Shown: positions 22,721 through 36,149, counted from the stretch's first letter. The stretch: DNA of 64,000 nt from Tetragonia tetragonoides (GCA_038025085.1 CM076153.1:15475001-15539000); one strand, 5' to 3'. Notes: generated from the sequence alone by a model not told the origin. Numbers and translations are program-made.

Positions 22721-22772
22721 TAGTTGCAATGGCCTCATACGAGTATCAAGCGTAGTTGCAATGGCCTCATAC
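22721..22772 (+). repeat. Short tandem duplication at the hAT right border
   Basis: TAGTTGCAATGGCCTCATAC occurs at 22721-22740 and again at 22753-22772, separated by 12 bp. The copied unit includes the last TA of the hAT element, its target duplication and 10 bp of flank. Confidence 0.85.
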
Positions 22773-23618
22773 AAGTTTTTATGCAAGAGAGCTTTATTTT
22801 TATTTATCTATTGATAAGAAAGGGTATTTTTGATGGAAAAATTTATGTAAGATATACTGAAGTTTTACCTAAATACAAAGAGCTATCTGAGATTTCAAAG
22901 TATACTATCGGTTGAGTAGATATTATGATTCCTATTGAGCTAGCGATTTGGTCTTTTTTCGCTTGCTTAAATTATACAGTGTAAGCAAAGCAGGGGTACT
23001 ATTGCCATTAATATTTTCAAGTTCCATAATTACGGAATTGGAAATATCACATGTTATAAAAAAGGGATGAAACAACCATTATTTTAGGGCCAGAAAGTGG
23101 CCGGAGCATACACCAATATGTTTTCAAATTTTAGCTTTTGTTTATATGCTGAATTTTCCCATTTGGTAAAAATCGGTGTAGGTGTAGTTAGACCGGTCAA
23201 ACGAGTCAACATAATGAATTTTGGCTCGAGTCATGGGGTTGGTTACATGTTGATTTTGAGTCAAATACACTTTTAAACTCATTTTATCGAATTGTAAATG
23301 AGTTCAGTTCGAGAAAATTATGTTAAGATCTACAAAATGGGTTGAGTCGGATCAACTTTTATCAGCTTTAGCGTATAGCCCATTTGGTAAATTGTAGCGG
23401 TAAAAGAAGGAAACGTGAAAGGGGCCACATTAACGTGATTAGACGCGAATCACCACCTCTACTCAAGGATTGAACTCTCTCCAGAAACATCCTAAACCCT
23501 AAAACCACCCAAATTTCCCAATTACTCAATCCTCTCATCCCAAAACTTAGGGTTCGAAAATTTCTCCCATATCGATAAATCAAATTCATCTCTCCATCGT
23601 TCACTATCGCCATATCCG
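22773..23618 (+). promoter_or_regulatory. Upstream region of the CC1-like gene
   Basis: About 850 bp between the nested element block and the CC1-like start codon. It must hold the promoter and 5' UTR. It is AT-rich to about 23390, then an AAACCCTAAAAC-type plant 5' UTR motif appears near 23490. No other gene is seen. Confidence 0.5.
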
Positions 23619-26600
23619 ATGGATTTCGACGAGTACGAGTATTTAGAGAAGACAGTGGAGGATCCAGAGGCTCGATCAAAGAAAGAGGAAATTAACAGTG
23701 ATAAGAAGAGAGAGAAAGTGGAGGATCGAAAAGAATTGGAAGAAGAAGGAGAGAGAAAAAGGAAGAAATCAAGGAGTGAGGAAGAAAATGGGGGAGAGAG
23801 AAAGAGAGAGGATAGGGAGAGGTCTGAGAGGAGGAGAGAGAAAGAGGAGAGACACAGCAGAGGTGATAGGGATAGGGATAGGGATAGGGAGAGGGATAGA
23901 GAGAGGAGAGATAAGTCGAAGGATAGAGATAGAGAAAAGGATAGGGATAGGGAGAGGAGAGGAGAGAGGGATAGAGATAGGGAGAAGGAGAGAGAGAGGA
24001 GAGAGCGAGAGAAAGAGAAGGAGAAGGAGAGGGAGAGAGAGAAGGAGAAGGAGAGGGAGAGAGAGAAGGAGAGGGAGCGGGCGAGGCGAAGCAGTAGTCG
24101 GTCGAGGAGACATGATAGCCGGGAGCGCGAACGAGAGAGGGAGAAGGAGATGAGAGAAATTGAAACCAGGGATAGCAGGTAACTTTCTTTGCTTTGTCAT
24201 AGTATTGGTGGTGTTTTTCATTTCAAGTTGTGTGCATCATTGTGTTGTTTGAATTGTTAGGATTTGGATAATGTGCATCTTTTGTTTTTGTGTTTCTGTT
24301 TAGTGGGATTGGATTCATGCTTTTTTTTATTTTATTTTTTATTGTAGCTTAGTAGAGCTGTTGAGATATGGTTGTGCTACTGATTTCAGGATAATCGGAA
24401 AGGAACAAAAAATGTGTAGAGTATAAACTTGTAGAGTATAGACCCTTTAATTAACTATCTTAAAAAAATCTATTATGTTCGCTATAGGCCGGTAGTGTAA
24501 TTCATAATGTGGAATAGTATTAGCCTGCAAAATGTGCTCTTGTTTTATGCACTGTGCTCGCTACGTCATGTGCAAATTCAATCCATCCTTTTGGGATCCC
24601 AGGAGATTAGGTTCTGCATTGTGCTTAGAGGTGAAAAAGCATTGTGCTTCGCCGGTATTGTAGGAGGAGAAATCAGCGATGATCTGCACCTTAGGATAGG
24701 AGAAAGAATTGCTTGATTATTTTGGCTTCTCCTCGGAATAGGATAGAGTGTTTTGGTTCGGATTTTGTTGGATTGAGCAGGGCCAGACCTCCTGCCTAGG
24801 TGAGGAGTTGGCCGTTCAGATCGATTGAAAGCGCTTTTGTTACTTCCTTGCGTGTTATTCGGCTGCTTTGTCCACATGCATAAGAGATTGAGAGTCCTTT
24901 TATTTTTTCTTTTCTTTTTGTTGGTTATTTCACTCCAGCCGTCCAGCTACTGAAGGAGCTTTTCCCTACTGACCTATTGCTCAATCCACTAACCATGATG
25001 ATTAACTTTTATTGAAGCTAGGAAGGAACACCCAAGAATAGTTTCAACCTTATTATTTTATTTATTTATTTATTTTTATTATTGTATCTAGATGCCATTG
25101 AATTTGTTAATGAGCTATCAATGCTTGTCATAGCACTCATTCAAGTTGCTAAATCAAGGTATCAAGCGTTAATCGCTACTTAGTTCTTATCTTTCAGTGA
25201 GAGTTTAGGTTCTGTTAAAACTTTTTTGGGGGGTTTTAGTAGCTTGTGATGCTAATTGGGTTTTCTTATCCAGAAAACTCTAAAATTTAAGAACTAACAA
25301 CAATTTGATTGAAAGAACAAGGTCGTAACAAAGGTAGAAATAGAAAAAAAAAATACGAGATGAGAAACAAGGACAGAAATAGAAGAATATGGCCTTAGAA
25401 AGGCAGCTATGCACCTTGCACTTCTAAGAACTACTAAGCTCTGCAGGTACATTACTCAAAACCTAGAAAATATAATGGAATCAGACACCTAATAAATTTT
25501 ACACTAGGTACTGAAGACCAAAGTGACAACACCACAGATTTGAGTCTCAATATCAAGTTAAGGGGCTATTTTTCATTCTCACATGTCTGCCTTGTTAAAT
25601 GGATGGATGCATTTTTACATAGAGCTACCAACTTACTTAGCTAAGTAAAGTGAAAAGTGTGATGATAGTGGGATAGAAAAATAGAAAAAGAAATAAAAGT
25701 TGGTTGTGTAACAAAAAGCAGCCACCAAAAATGATAACATAAACATTATTCTTGTGCCTCCAAAGAGGCTCCCGCCAAGGCAGGGTAGGGTGGGGGGAGG
25801 GAGGTCTGTTGTACGCAGCGTAACCCCTGTGAAAACAAACAGGTTCTTTCTGTTTGACGGCTTTGACCCTTGTTCCAATGGATGTTGACCTTAGTTTTAG
25901 AAAATGCGTGGCTCAAAGGGTTTCCTGACCCCATCATTTGGTTAAATTGATTATTTGATTGTGTAAAACTGCACAGCTCCCCCCCGTTGAGCTGCTTGGT
26001 TGATCAGTACCATCCTGGCTCAGCCTCATTGCCTTTGAGGTGGCCCAGATGCAACTCGTATCATTGTCAATATTCTAGTGTTCATAACTTTGTTAAACAT
26101 TTGTTCATGATGATTGGTTATATTTTCATGTAACGTGTGTGTATGCAGTATGTCCATCAATTTTTGTGGATGGAGTGTAGTGTGGGCATTCTCCTTACTC
26201 GCACAACCTATTCTGTAAATAATTTGATGATTTTGAATTGTGATCTTATTCTGGTTTGTAGGAGATTCAAGGAAAAAAAAGAAGCAGTTGAGCCAGAAGC
26301 TGATCCAGAGAGGGACCAGAGAACTGTTTTTGCTTACCAGGTTTCAGCCTTATTTCTGTTGTCTTTCTATTGTCAAATGATTATTGAGTGTAGTTGTAAT
26401 ACATCTAACTTTTATTTCCCTGTGTTGCATGTGCTGACTACAGATGCCTCTTAAGGCGGCTGAGCGAGATGTTTATGAATTCTTCTCAAAAGCTGGGAAG
26501 GTTAGTGGCTGTATACATTTTGTTGTCTCAGCTGGGTACATCATCATACTATGCATTCGTACAACAGGTCTCAACCTCTTTTATGTTTTGGATCCTGGTT

Positions 26601-29600
26601 AACGTGTTTAGGTCTGTTTTGTGGGACACTAGTGAGAGGTTGGATTGGATTTACTGGAAACATATCTATTCTTGGCAAAATAGAACTTCTTGTAACACTT
26701 TTATTGTTTTGAAATTCATTTTCCAAAAGCACATGTATCCCTATCAAACATATTATCATGTAAAAGCATTTAACAAAGAAGGTGGTATAGCATTTGGTAG
26801 CAAAGAAACACTCAGATTTATATGGAGGTGTCACATCCAGTAGGTTGCCTGTGGAATCTGGTGGTTTCAATGGCTTCACTTTTATGGAGAATCAGTGATA
26901 CTAAGGCAACTTGTATTAGATGTGTTTTTTTGGCTGATGTCTATTTGTCATTTTAGTGTGTACTTATATATATCTAGTGCGGCTTTCCTCCTATCTGAAT
27001 TTATTAACCTAAGAAACACTTTTGATACCCTTTAGCTAAAAAAAAAAAGAAACACTTTTGAAACCATTGGCCAACAGAGAATTCAGTATATGGAAATGGA
27101 AGTGAATCATTGACATCTTAACGTTATATGCTGTTTTAAGTATTTGATTTGATGATCTGATGTACTACTGAAAATGTGATTTGTGTCTGAACATGTGTCG
27201 GTGCAAGCTTATATGTCACCAGTGTCCTGTAGGGCTACGAGTGCACTGTTCAGCGATTTCATTTTGCTTTTGTAATTTTAAACTAAAGTCTTCATCTTGC
27301 AGGTGAGGGATGTCAGACTGATCATGGACCGGAACTCAAGGCGGTCAAAAGGGGTTGGGTATGTTACATACTTACATATGACTTTAGCATACGTAATCGC
27401 ATGTGTTGCTCGAAATAGCTCTTAGCTTTTGCTCTCTTAAGATGTAAGCTTGACTTTATTCTTAAATGAACTAGCAATGCGATAAAGATTTCCATGATGA
27501 GGGATGATGGGAATACCTTGCTCTCATGTTTAATCAATTCATGCAGCATTGTGAAGGTAGATGACATGAACCTGAGTCTATCTTCTTACTTTTCTCTTTT
27601 AGCCTGCAAGGACTTAGTTCATTGGTGTGATGGTTTATGAGTTATATTCTTATTCTCCATTTCTGATTGGAAATTGTTTCAATCTAGGTAAGTTTTATTT
27701 TGGATACAACATTATAAAGGTGGGTTCGCTGAAGAAAGGCCATTCTAAGATGGTAAATTCAAGGCTTTTTGAGGAAATAAGAGGCTAGGAGGCCAATGCT
27801 AATTCATAAGCTGTTCAATATATTTGACACCTAGTGTGTCGCATCAGCCTTAAAGGCAATCGGCAATGTTCTAAATGCAATTCTCTTAAATTATTTATTT
27901 ATATTGCATGTTGTTTTCAGAAATATGTCCGCACTATCGCAAACCTGGCCTAGGACTATGTGAAGTAACAGGTTTGATACTTTTCAATGCCGTTGCCGTC
28001 GGTTGCCTTTCTTGTTTTCACGTTTGGCAGTGGGTTACATTGTAAAGGCGGGCTTGCTGACGAAAGGCCATTCTAATATGGTAAAGTCAAGGTTGTTTGA
28101 GGAAATAAGAGGCTAGGAGCCCGAAGCTAATTCTCAAGCTGTTCAATATATTTGACTCCTATTGTTTGACATCGGCTTTTATAAAGGCAGTCGGCAATCT
28201 TTTATATGCCGTTTTCTGGGAACTTTTTTTAAGTCATATTGCGTGTTGTTTTCGGAAATCTGTCCCCTCCCTGGCCTGGGAGGCTAGGACTATGAGTGAA
28301 GGGAAAGGTCGGCAGTGTTATTATTGGTTGCCTCTTCTAGTTAGTTGTTTCGATTTTTGGCAGTTTGTACTGTTTGAAAGGAAACAAGCACTATCAAGGG
28401 GAAAAAAAGAGAGCAAGGATGTAGTTAATGAAAATTGAATACTATGAAACATAGAATGAATTAGAAGCTGTGCCACTCAGAAAGGATGGAGTGACAGTAA
28501 TAAGGTTTAAAATTTGACACTGAGCTGCCTCTTCTGAATTTGATCTAAGATTCTTTCTTTGCAGGCAAATTGCTGATTTGCCCCACAGCATATCTGTTTT
28601 TTAGGAGATTACTGGTTACTTCATATGCGTGAGTCGTGACATTTGAGGTTTCTGTTATTTGTTGACATGTCTGGGATTTTGTCTAACCGTCTTTCTTATT
28701 ATAGAAATCAGATTCACCAAAAGAAACTCAGCTTCAGCTTTCTCTCTTATGGATTTTGTTCTCCACAATTATTGTCTGAAATTATTCGTAAGTCCTGTCT
28801 GTTTTTTACGCATATTTTATTCCTAAAAAGCTGACAGTGATCACTGGTGATGAGATGCAGGTATATTGAGTTTTATGATGCGATGTCTGTGCCAATGGCG
28901 ATTGCTCTGTCTGGTCAACTGCTGTTAGGGCAGCCTGTGATGGTTAAACCATCTGAAGCTGAAAAGAATCTTGTCCAGTCTACAGCTTCTACAGGCACAA
29001 GTGTCTCAGGCCCATATGGACCAACTGATAGGAAGTTGTATGTTGGCAACTTGCATTTCAACATGACAGAGCAACAACTACGTCAGGTGAGCATTCTTTT
29101 AATTTTTTCTACGGTGCTGTTCAAAATTTTTGTGCTGGTGACCACAAAAAGTATATGCTATTTCACATTGATATGATGCAATGTTGGCGAAACTGCTATC
29201 ACCTTTATCGCTTTAACTTTTGTGGTAGGTTTGGGAACCGAAAGATAAGCAAAATGGTGTGTAGTGAGTGGTTTGATTTGACTAATCTAATGGAGGGAAA
29301 TACTCTTAGGACTTGAATGGCTGGAGCCCCTACAGTGCTCCAAGTGACCTTATTATGGAATTTATTATTATTTTGCTCGAGTAAGAGGTTGCTTTGGTTT
29401 CATGACCATGTTAATGCTTGTTTCATACCATGATAATGGCTATTTTGGTAAATCTTTTGTCGTATATTGCTAACGCTCTTCTTAATCATGTGATACAAAT
29501 TTCTTCCTTATGACATGTTTTGGTCATAAATATCAGTACTGGAATGCATTTGCATCTCTTTGGATCTGTTTGTTTTTTGTGATTTCTGTTGTGCGTATCA

Positions 29601-32600
29601 GAAATTTGGCACGTCTCTGTCTTCATGTTAGCTAGGCAAGTATTCCCAGTTGGTGATTCTGCGAGGGTTAATTGCAAATACAATTAGGATGAATGTCATT
29701 TGTGCCGTGCTATCTGATGGAGCTGCCTTCACTATTTTGTTTTCTTTGTTTCTTGCTTTCTTCTCCTATTCTATCATTGGTTGTTAATTGTGCATGGTGA
29801 TAATATCTCTTTGTTACATATGGTGATTGGTCAGATCTTCGAACCATTTGGTCCTGTGGAGCTAGTGCAGCTACCGCTTGATCTGGAGACCGGACACTGC
29901 AAAGGTTTTGGGTTTGTTCAAGTCGGTGAAACATTAATTTGATTTCTCAACTATCTGCTGTCAGTTCATTGCTATTGTGTATATCAAGCTAATTCTAAAC
30001 TTATTGACAGTTTGCTCAAGTTGAACATGCGAAGGCAGCTCAAGGTTTGAATGGGAAATTAGAACTTGCTGGTAGATATATCAAGGTAGGTTTCAGTTGC
30101 TATTCGATAGCTTGGCAGCTGTCAGCAGTGAGCAAGAAATATGTTTTTTGTGCCTCAAATTAGCTATTTCTGCGTGTCTTCTTTTGTCTGTACGTGCTCT
30201 GGTTGATCTCGTTTATGTTTTCGTCACAATAGACTTTGAAACTATGGTATTTTATGCATGTATATTGCAGGTTTCTTCTGTCACTGATCACGTTGGGGGT
30301 CAAGAAGCTGGAACAAATACTGCTGATTTCGACGATGATGATGGAGGTGGTTTGGTGAGTCCAACACTGTTTTTCCTAAATCAATGACCCTTGAGTTTGT
30401 TTCTGTTTAGGACATGTTCTTTATTCTATATAGTTGACATTGTTTACATATGTTTCTATAATTTTATTTACATATTAATATGGACCTGAATGCTATTCAA
30501 GATTATAAAGGCATCGCCCCCCAAAAAAAAGAAAAAAAAGAGAACAATGTAAAAAGAAGAAACAGGGAACATATGACGCTTTTGATAATCTTTCCAAGTT
30601 TTTTTAAGTGGAATTGGATTTCATATGTTTGACAGAGCTCAATAATGGATGGAGCATCCTTTCAAAAATAAAATAAGGTAATGGATGGAGCATGCGGACT
30701 AAGCTGTGGATATCAGATTCACTCTTTCGTGAAATGTTCAATCTAGACAATGAAACTTCTTCGCACCAAAAACTAGATCTACACAATGGGATTTCTATCC
30801 AATCAATTTATCTGATCCCATGGAAAGTATGGTCGTAGTGAAGGAAAACTGGGTCATGCAGATAAATGTCCTTGAATTAAACCATTGTTGTTTGGAACGT
30901 GACTCAGGTTATCATGCAGAAATAGAAGTTTCTCGACAGTTATTACCCTGAACTTAAACCTGTATATACAGCACAATGCCCTGAAAGATGGAGGTTGCCT
31001 CTAGTGGCATGCAGTTTCTGCAGCTGTGACACGCCAATGCATACATATGTAGGTGTAGGTGTTGGCGTGTTGGTCACTCTGTTGGCGCTGTCAAATAAGA
31101 GGGCTATTTTGTTCCTTTTAAATAATTTTTTTTTTTCACAGCTTTGTTTTCTGTAGCTTTTCAAGTCCTTGCAGATGACTGTTAGGCAAGCCGCAAGCGT
31201 AGCTGTCAGATATATCGGTTGCTAGTTACTGTCTTTTGGGACTTTTTTTTTTATGGGTGGGGGTAGTTTACAAATTACTTTTATTTTTATGTTTGCATCC
31301 TTGATGACCAACAGAGATGAAACTTGCTTAAGAAATATTTATACTCAATTGGTGGTACAAGTTCAGTATTTGTTTTGAAGTAATCTCTTTATTTTTTCTT
31401 TTTCTTTTTTCAAGTCCTGGAAGTAAATAATTCTTACTATAAATGGCAAGTTGAAATGATATATACTGCTTGTCTTGCAGGCTTTAAATGCTCGATCAAG
31501 AGCATTGTTAATGCAAAAGTTGGATCGCACTGGTACAGCTTCAAGGTAAGTGATCTATTCTCTTCCTCCATTGCGTAATTAATTAATGTACATTGTTTGG
31601 TAACCTTAGCTGTAATCATGTGTGCAGCATTGCGGGATCACTTGGTGTACCTGGGATTAATGGCTCAGGTCCTATTCAGCAACCGATTCCATTACCTCTC
31701 AATGGGCAGACTGCTATTCCTGCCCCCACACTTCCTGGCCAAGTTCTTCCTTTGCCAGCTCCTGAACCTGTTGGGACCCCAAGCGAGTGTGTACTGTTGA
31801 AGAATTTATTTGATCCAACCACAGAGGTATAACATGTGTTGTCTGCTTCTTTTTTGATTTTTATTTTAGTAGTTTGTTTGGATATTGATCTTCCAAATGT
31901 GTTGCAGACTGATCCAGAGTTTGACTTGGAAATCAAAGAAGACGTGGAAGAGGAATGTTCAAAAAGGTTTGGTCGAGTGAGGCATATCTATGTTGACAAG
32001 TATGTATTATCAAATTCGAGACTATTTGATTGTTCATTGGGGCAGGAATTGACTTGGGGGGGAGGGGGTATGGAAGTCTCCTTGGCATATGGTTGCACAT
32101 GGTAAAGAATTGTCAGTTTGCTTGGCATTTGCACTAGCATTTGTAATTTTAACTATTACCGAAAATCTTTGTTGGAGTGAACAAGGTGTGAACCCAACCA
32201 AGCCATCAACTATGTACAATGAGCTGCTTCCTACTTTTGGTGCGGGGCATCTTTTCAGCAGTTCTGGGGAGACGCTGTTGTGAAGACCCTAGATAGAAAA
32301 TATAATGGCCAATCAAGATATAGAGGACATTATAGTGGGACAGGGACACTTCTTTGGAATAAAGCCTGAAAATTTGCCACAAGTGATCTCCGGTTTTCTG
32401 GAAATTGGTCCCCCCCCCTATATAGACTGTTATTTTCATCTCAATTTGTTCTACGATAGAAAGTTCATTCTACTATATCTACTTAATAGTACAGCTTGAA
32501 ATATGGAAATTGTAACTGAAACTGTCCGTTACCTTTTGCTCATCAGTTAAACTGTTTATTACTCAATTGATTCTTCTGACATGCAGACACAGTGCTGGTC

Positions 32601-33682
32601 ATGTGTACCTACGTTTCGACAATAAGGAAGCTGCAATGAGTGCTCAAATTGGAATGCATATGAGATGGTTTGCTCGCAGATTGATTACAGCTATTTTCAT
32701 GGTAATGCATTCTTGATGTGACATATATTATGATTTCTGGTGGTGCACTGTTGTCACGTCTTTTGTGGTAGTGTTCCTCTTTTGTGTTGTAGAGGAACCC
32801 TAGCAATTTTACCTCGAGTTTGTTGACTTAGATTCTGTTTGGCCTAGTTTCTAGAAGTTTGGGTCCCCCCACGCCCACGGCCCACCCCTCCATATGCCTC
32901 CTCTCCGTTCACTTTCTCCTCTCCCATGAGTTTCATAGAAACCAAAATGGGGGCTAAAAGTTTGAACTTATAATTGTTTCAAGTTCTAACCTCAATCTGG
33001 TTTCTTAGAAACTCATGGACGAAGTGAAGGAGGAGCGGCAGTGAGCCTGAGGGACGAACTCAATTTTAGAACCTAGGCCAAACATGCAATCTTTCTGTGT
33101 GCTGAGGGATGTGTGAGATATTGATTCTAGTTAGCCTAGAGGATTGGCTTGTTCAATTTCTGGACCGAAAATTTTAGGGTATGGGATATCTAGGATTGAG
33201 TGTTTGACACTTGGACCTTTGATAATTTGATTATTTCTAGAAGTTGATACAAGTCATACAACGAGGGTTTGGTGTTTTTTCATTTATATTTATGAGAATA
33301 TCCACTCCCCCCCAAGTCGTGATTTTGAATTTTTTTTCAAGGATGTGGCCATTTAACCTGGTATCCTCTCTTGCTTTATTGTGGTTATCTCTATTTGAAC
33401 AAATTAGATGGGTAACCAGATGTTTTCTTCCTCTTATGTCAGGCTCAGTATAAAAAATAAAGCAGGAAACTGGACAGTTTTAGTAGTGTTTGTGATTAAG
33501 AGGAGGACCTTTTTATTTTGTGTGACGATCTGATTTAAGTTTTTAATCTGTCCAAAAGTCATTTATTATTACTGTCTGTATCTTCTCAGTTCTCATTTGC
33601 AGATTTGATTGATGGATTGTATTTTGGTTGTTTCTTGCAGCAACCCCAAGATTATGAAGCCAAGTTTAGAGACTCTGCTTGA
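23619..33682 (+). CDS. CC1-like splicing factor (RBM39/CAPER-type RNA-binding protein)
   Basis: Thirteen coding exons join in frame: 23619-24178, 26262-26340, 26444-26500, 27303-27358, 28861-29086, 29835-29921, 30011-30085, 30271-30354, 31481-31545, 31628-31826, 31908-31999, 32587-32701 and 33641-33682. They total 1737 nt (578 residues plus stop). All introns are GT-AG. Residues 1-186 start MDFDEYEYLEKTVEDPE and continue as a charged Arg/Glu/Asp/Lys repeat domain. RRM1 is at about 208-282 (RNP1 near GVGYIEFYD) and RRM2 at about 308-382 (KLYVGNL, GFGFVQFA). An acidic DDDDGGG linker follows. The C-terminal RRM/UHM (about 482-566) keeps the R-W-F motif expected of U2AF-homology domains. The family acts in nuclear pre-mRNA splicing with U2AF/SF1-type partners. 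Length and exon layout fit Arabidopsis At2g16940-type proteins. The introns carry SINE and MITE insertions and a tandem duplication. Confidence 0.93.
23700..24170 (+). repeat. GA-rich purine repeat coding the RE/RD domain
   Basis: Almost continuous AG-only sequence with short tandem units (GATAGG, GAGAGG, GAGAAG). It encodes alternating Arg-Asp and Arg-Glu dipeptides and Lys/Glu runs in exon 1 of the CC1-like gene. Very low complexity makes it prone to length change. Confidence 0.85.
25738..25830 (-). mobile_element. SINE fragment, TS-like, in CC1-like intron 1
   Basis: On the minus strand the order GGGGTTACGCTGCGTACAAC, AGACC, a CCC-rich block, GGCGGGAGCC and a TTTGGAGGCAC tail resembles the 3' body of TS-type plant SINEs. 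The tRNA-like head may extend to about 25930. No target duplication was identified. Confidence 0.5.
27722..28310 (+). repeat. Tandem duplication of about 329 bp in CC1-like intron 4
   Basis: Two diverged copies (about 27722-27975 and 28051-28310) share many blocks, among them GAAAGGCCATTCTAA, GAGGAAATAAGAGGCTAGGA, AAGCTGTTCAATATATTTGA and CCTAGGACTATG-like ends. Noncoding. Confidence 0.85.
32831..33091. mobile_element. MITE in CC1-like intron 12
   Basis: The left end GATTCTGTTTGGCCTAGTTT is matched in inverted orientation by the right end (complement GATTGCATGTTTGGCCTAGG), giving imperfect 20-30-bp inverted repeats around a 261-bp noncoding element. A possible 3-bp TTA/TTT target duplication suggests a PIF/Harbinger type, but this is weak. 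Confidence 0.55.
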
Positions 33683-36149
33683 AGGACAATTGCAAATGGT
33701 AGCACTTCCTTGGATGCATGCCCAGCTGTTTGGTCGAGTTTGTATTTTTTTTACATGATACTTGTGGACATTGTGGTTATTCAAAATTTTAAGGTAGCCT
33801 ATGTGGTGTATGATAAGTAGATTGTGTATTATGTAAATTTGCTTGTAATTCTTGCAAATTTATTAAGGTAGCATTTCACGTAGGCAATAGAGATTGCACT
33901 TGGTATCTTGTGGTCGATAATGTTTAGCTGTCTGGTACGCCTTTAGAATGGCACCCTAATGATATCCTTGACTGTGTGAATGAAGCATTTTTTTGACGAT
34001 GTAGTGCCAATTTGGCGAAGCTTATATAATCAAATGGGAATGAAGTTATCATGTTATCTGTACGTGGTTTATGCATATACGTATAGTTGGTAGACGAAGT
34101 CTTCTCCACTGACGAGCCAGTGAAATGGTGCCGAGCAACAATTCAATGTGAAAGGGTGTGGTTGTCAATTAGATATGTTTCTGCATCTTGAGTTGTGCTG
34201 GTTGTGTTGGTGTTAGAATACCCATGCCCCCACAGGGCTCGGATGTTTTAACTGCCTGTGTAGTGCTCCGGGCTTGACCCTGTGGTGTGTGAATTAGCTA
34301 CGGATCTACCATCTACCCCATGAGCTTTCTAATTATTTATGTACCAAAGTGCAGATATTGCAGGGCCTAAGCAACGGTTTGTTTTGGTTCACTTTTAGGT
34401 ATCGATTTAGAATTAGGTACCAAACCAAAAGGGATTTGAGGTTTAAAATCCGTCCCGGTCTGATTGATTTGTTTTAATCCCCTCCAAGGTCCTGCTCCTT
34501 TCTGTTTCCTCCCTCTTTTCCCTCTCTCATCGTTTCCACCCCTCTCTTGCCCAGAGCAAGCAAATGTCGGTCGGAACCATAGCCACTTTCATCGCCCTCA
34601 CAAGCTAGGGTTGCCTCCCTTACAATCTTCTTTGGTGAATTCTTTTTATCTTCTGCTCTCTTGTTGCATTTTTATAGTCGAATCTTGAACCAATGATGGA
34701 TTATATGGCTCCTGGAATGCAAATCTTGCCCTATTTGTGAGTGGCGGGCAGTGGTAGGTATGGTGGGTGGTGCGGTTGAAAAGAACAACAAATAGTAAAT
34801 GTTGATCCGTGGAATGGGGTGAATGAAAGCGAAAGGGGATGGCGGGTTTCAAAAACCAATTTTATGAAAGTTTGGAGGTTTCGACTGTCAATTTGGGAGC
34901 TTAATTTTTTAAACCAAATAGTAGGTTTCAATTTGAACAAATCGTCACCTTAGATTAATGTAATAGTATATTGATAGTATTTCGATAAAGTTACTTATTT
35001 TAATATTTGGGGTTAATGATTGAGAAACTAAAAATACATTTTATGTGGCATATGATATTCTCAACATTATGCTATGGTATTAGAAAATTTAGTCTCATTT
35101 CATAGTAAACTTGAATTGGATTTCAATGTTATGTCATTTATTCCTAATTTTTTTGTTTTAAAAAGCACTAGGTAAATAAATCTATCGTTTACTAATAAAT
35201 TATATATTTCAATTCTTAGACAGTTTGGCGTTGTTATATATACAAGTTGTATATTGAAAATAGGTGTATATTGGACACAAGTAAGTGTGAAATAGACAAT
35301 TTACTGCAATAAAGAAGAGAAAGAAAAAACCAATGTGTTTTTGGCTTTAAATGAGATACAAAAACATATACTAATCAGAACCTTAACCTCACTAATAATC
35401 TTTTGATTCCATCTAAGAACCAATATTTTGATACTAATATGTTGAATGTAACAACTACAATCATTTAGTGGTGTCTACATTCCAACGTTTCAAATGACCA
35501 CTTAATTTAGTGATGATCAACTTATTTTGATTTGAACATAATATTTTGTAGAAGGAGGTTTGCATTGTTATCTCTTATTCTTTATCAATGGTCGGACAAA
35601 AGGCCGACCAATCTTGCTAGAGAAATCATTGACCATTCTTTGTTTAGATAAAAATATTTTACTAAATGTTCATTAATGAATAAAAACTCTATTAATTTAG
35701 ATTTTTTTTCCATCCACTTAAGCATGAGTTTGATATATCAAAATGTACGTATTTTGATCAATTTAAAAAATTACACAACACCTTTATTTGCTAATCTATT
35801 GGAGATTATTATCCGCATCACCAGTATGTAATATAACTTTTAAGGTTGTAAATGAGTTGAGATGAGTTTTGATGAGTTTAAGCTCAATAACAATACTCAA
35901 CAAAGTGCTATAGTTATAAAATGGGATTCACAATTTTGTTGTTGTGTCCATGGTCATGTATTTTTTTTTTCCGAAGGTTTTTAATGAGCGTATTGATTTT
36001 CATCTAATAAGGGTATTGGTTGATTTACAATCTTCGTGGCTAAATATACCGATATATCATTAATTAATATTTAATAAATGATAAAATACAAAAAACAAAA
36101 ATCGTGATGGTAAATAAGATTGATTTAGTAAAAGAAAGAAATTAACTAT
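33683..36149. other. CC1-like 3' UTR and intergenic DNA
   Basis: 3' UTR, then AT-rich DNA with a pyrimidine-rich patch at 34460-34560. No gene recognised. Weak inverted similarity between about 34368 and 34953 hints at an old hAT-like MITE, but I could not confirm ends or a target duplication. Confidence 0.45.

Larger units (their letters stand above)
8062..22722. mobile_element. Non-autonomous hAT-type element, split by nested Copia elements
   Basis: The left end TAGGGATGACA at 8062 and the right end TGCCATCCCTA at 22722 form an 11-bp terminal inverted repeat with one mismatch. They are bordered by the identical 8-bp target duplication GTTGCAAT at 8054-8061 and 22723-22730, the signature of hAT transposition. 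Removing the Copia insertion (8243-22337) leaves about 566 bp of GC-rich, GGGGCGG-type subterminal repeats and no coding capacity. This is the outermost, oldest layer of the nest. Confidence 0.85.

Noticed and set aside
23698..24221. Alternative long ORFs in exon 1 of the CC1-like gene (other frame and minus strand)
   Set aside because: The purine-only repeat lacks stops in several frames. Only the frame starting MDFDEYEYLEKT joins the RRM exons.
29258..29345. Possible SINE head (GGTGTGTAGTGAGTGGTTTGA)
   Set aside because: It resembles box A of the 6603 SINE, but no clear box B, tail or target duplication follows.
34367..34953. Possible old hAT-like MITE
   Set aside because: Only a weak CTAAG...ACG.TTTGTT inverted match at the ends, with no 8-bp duplication.
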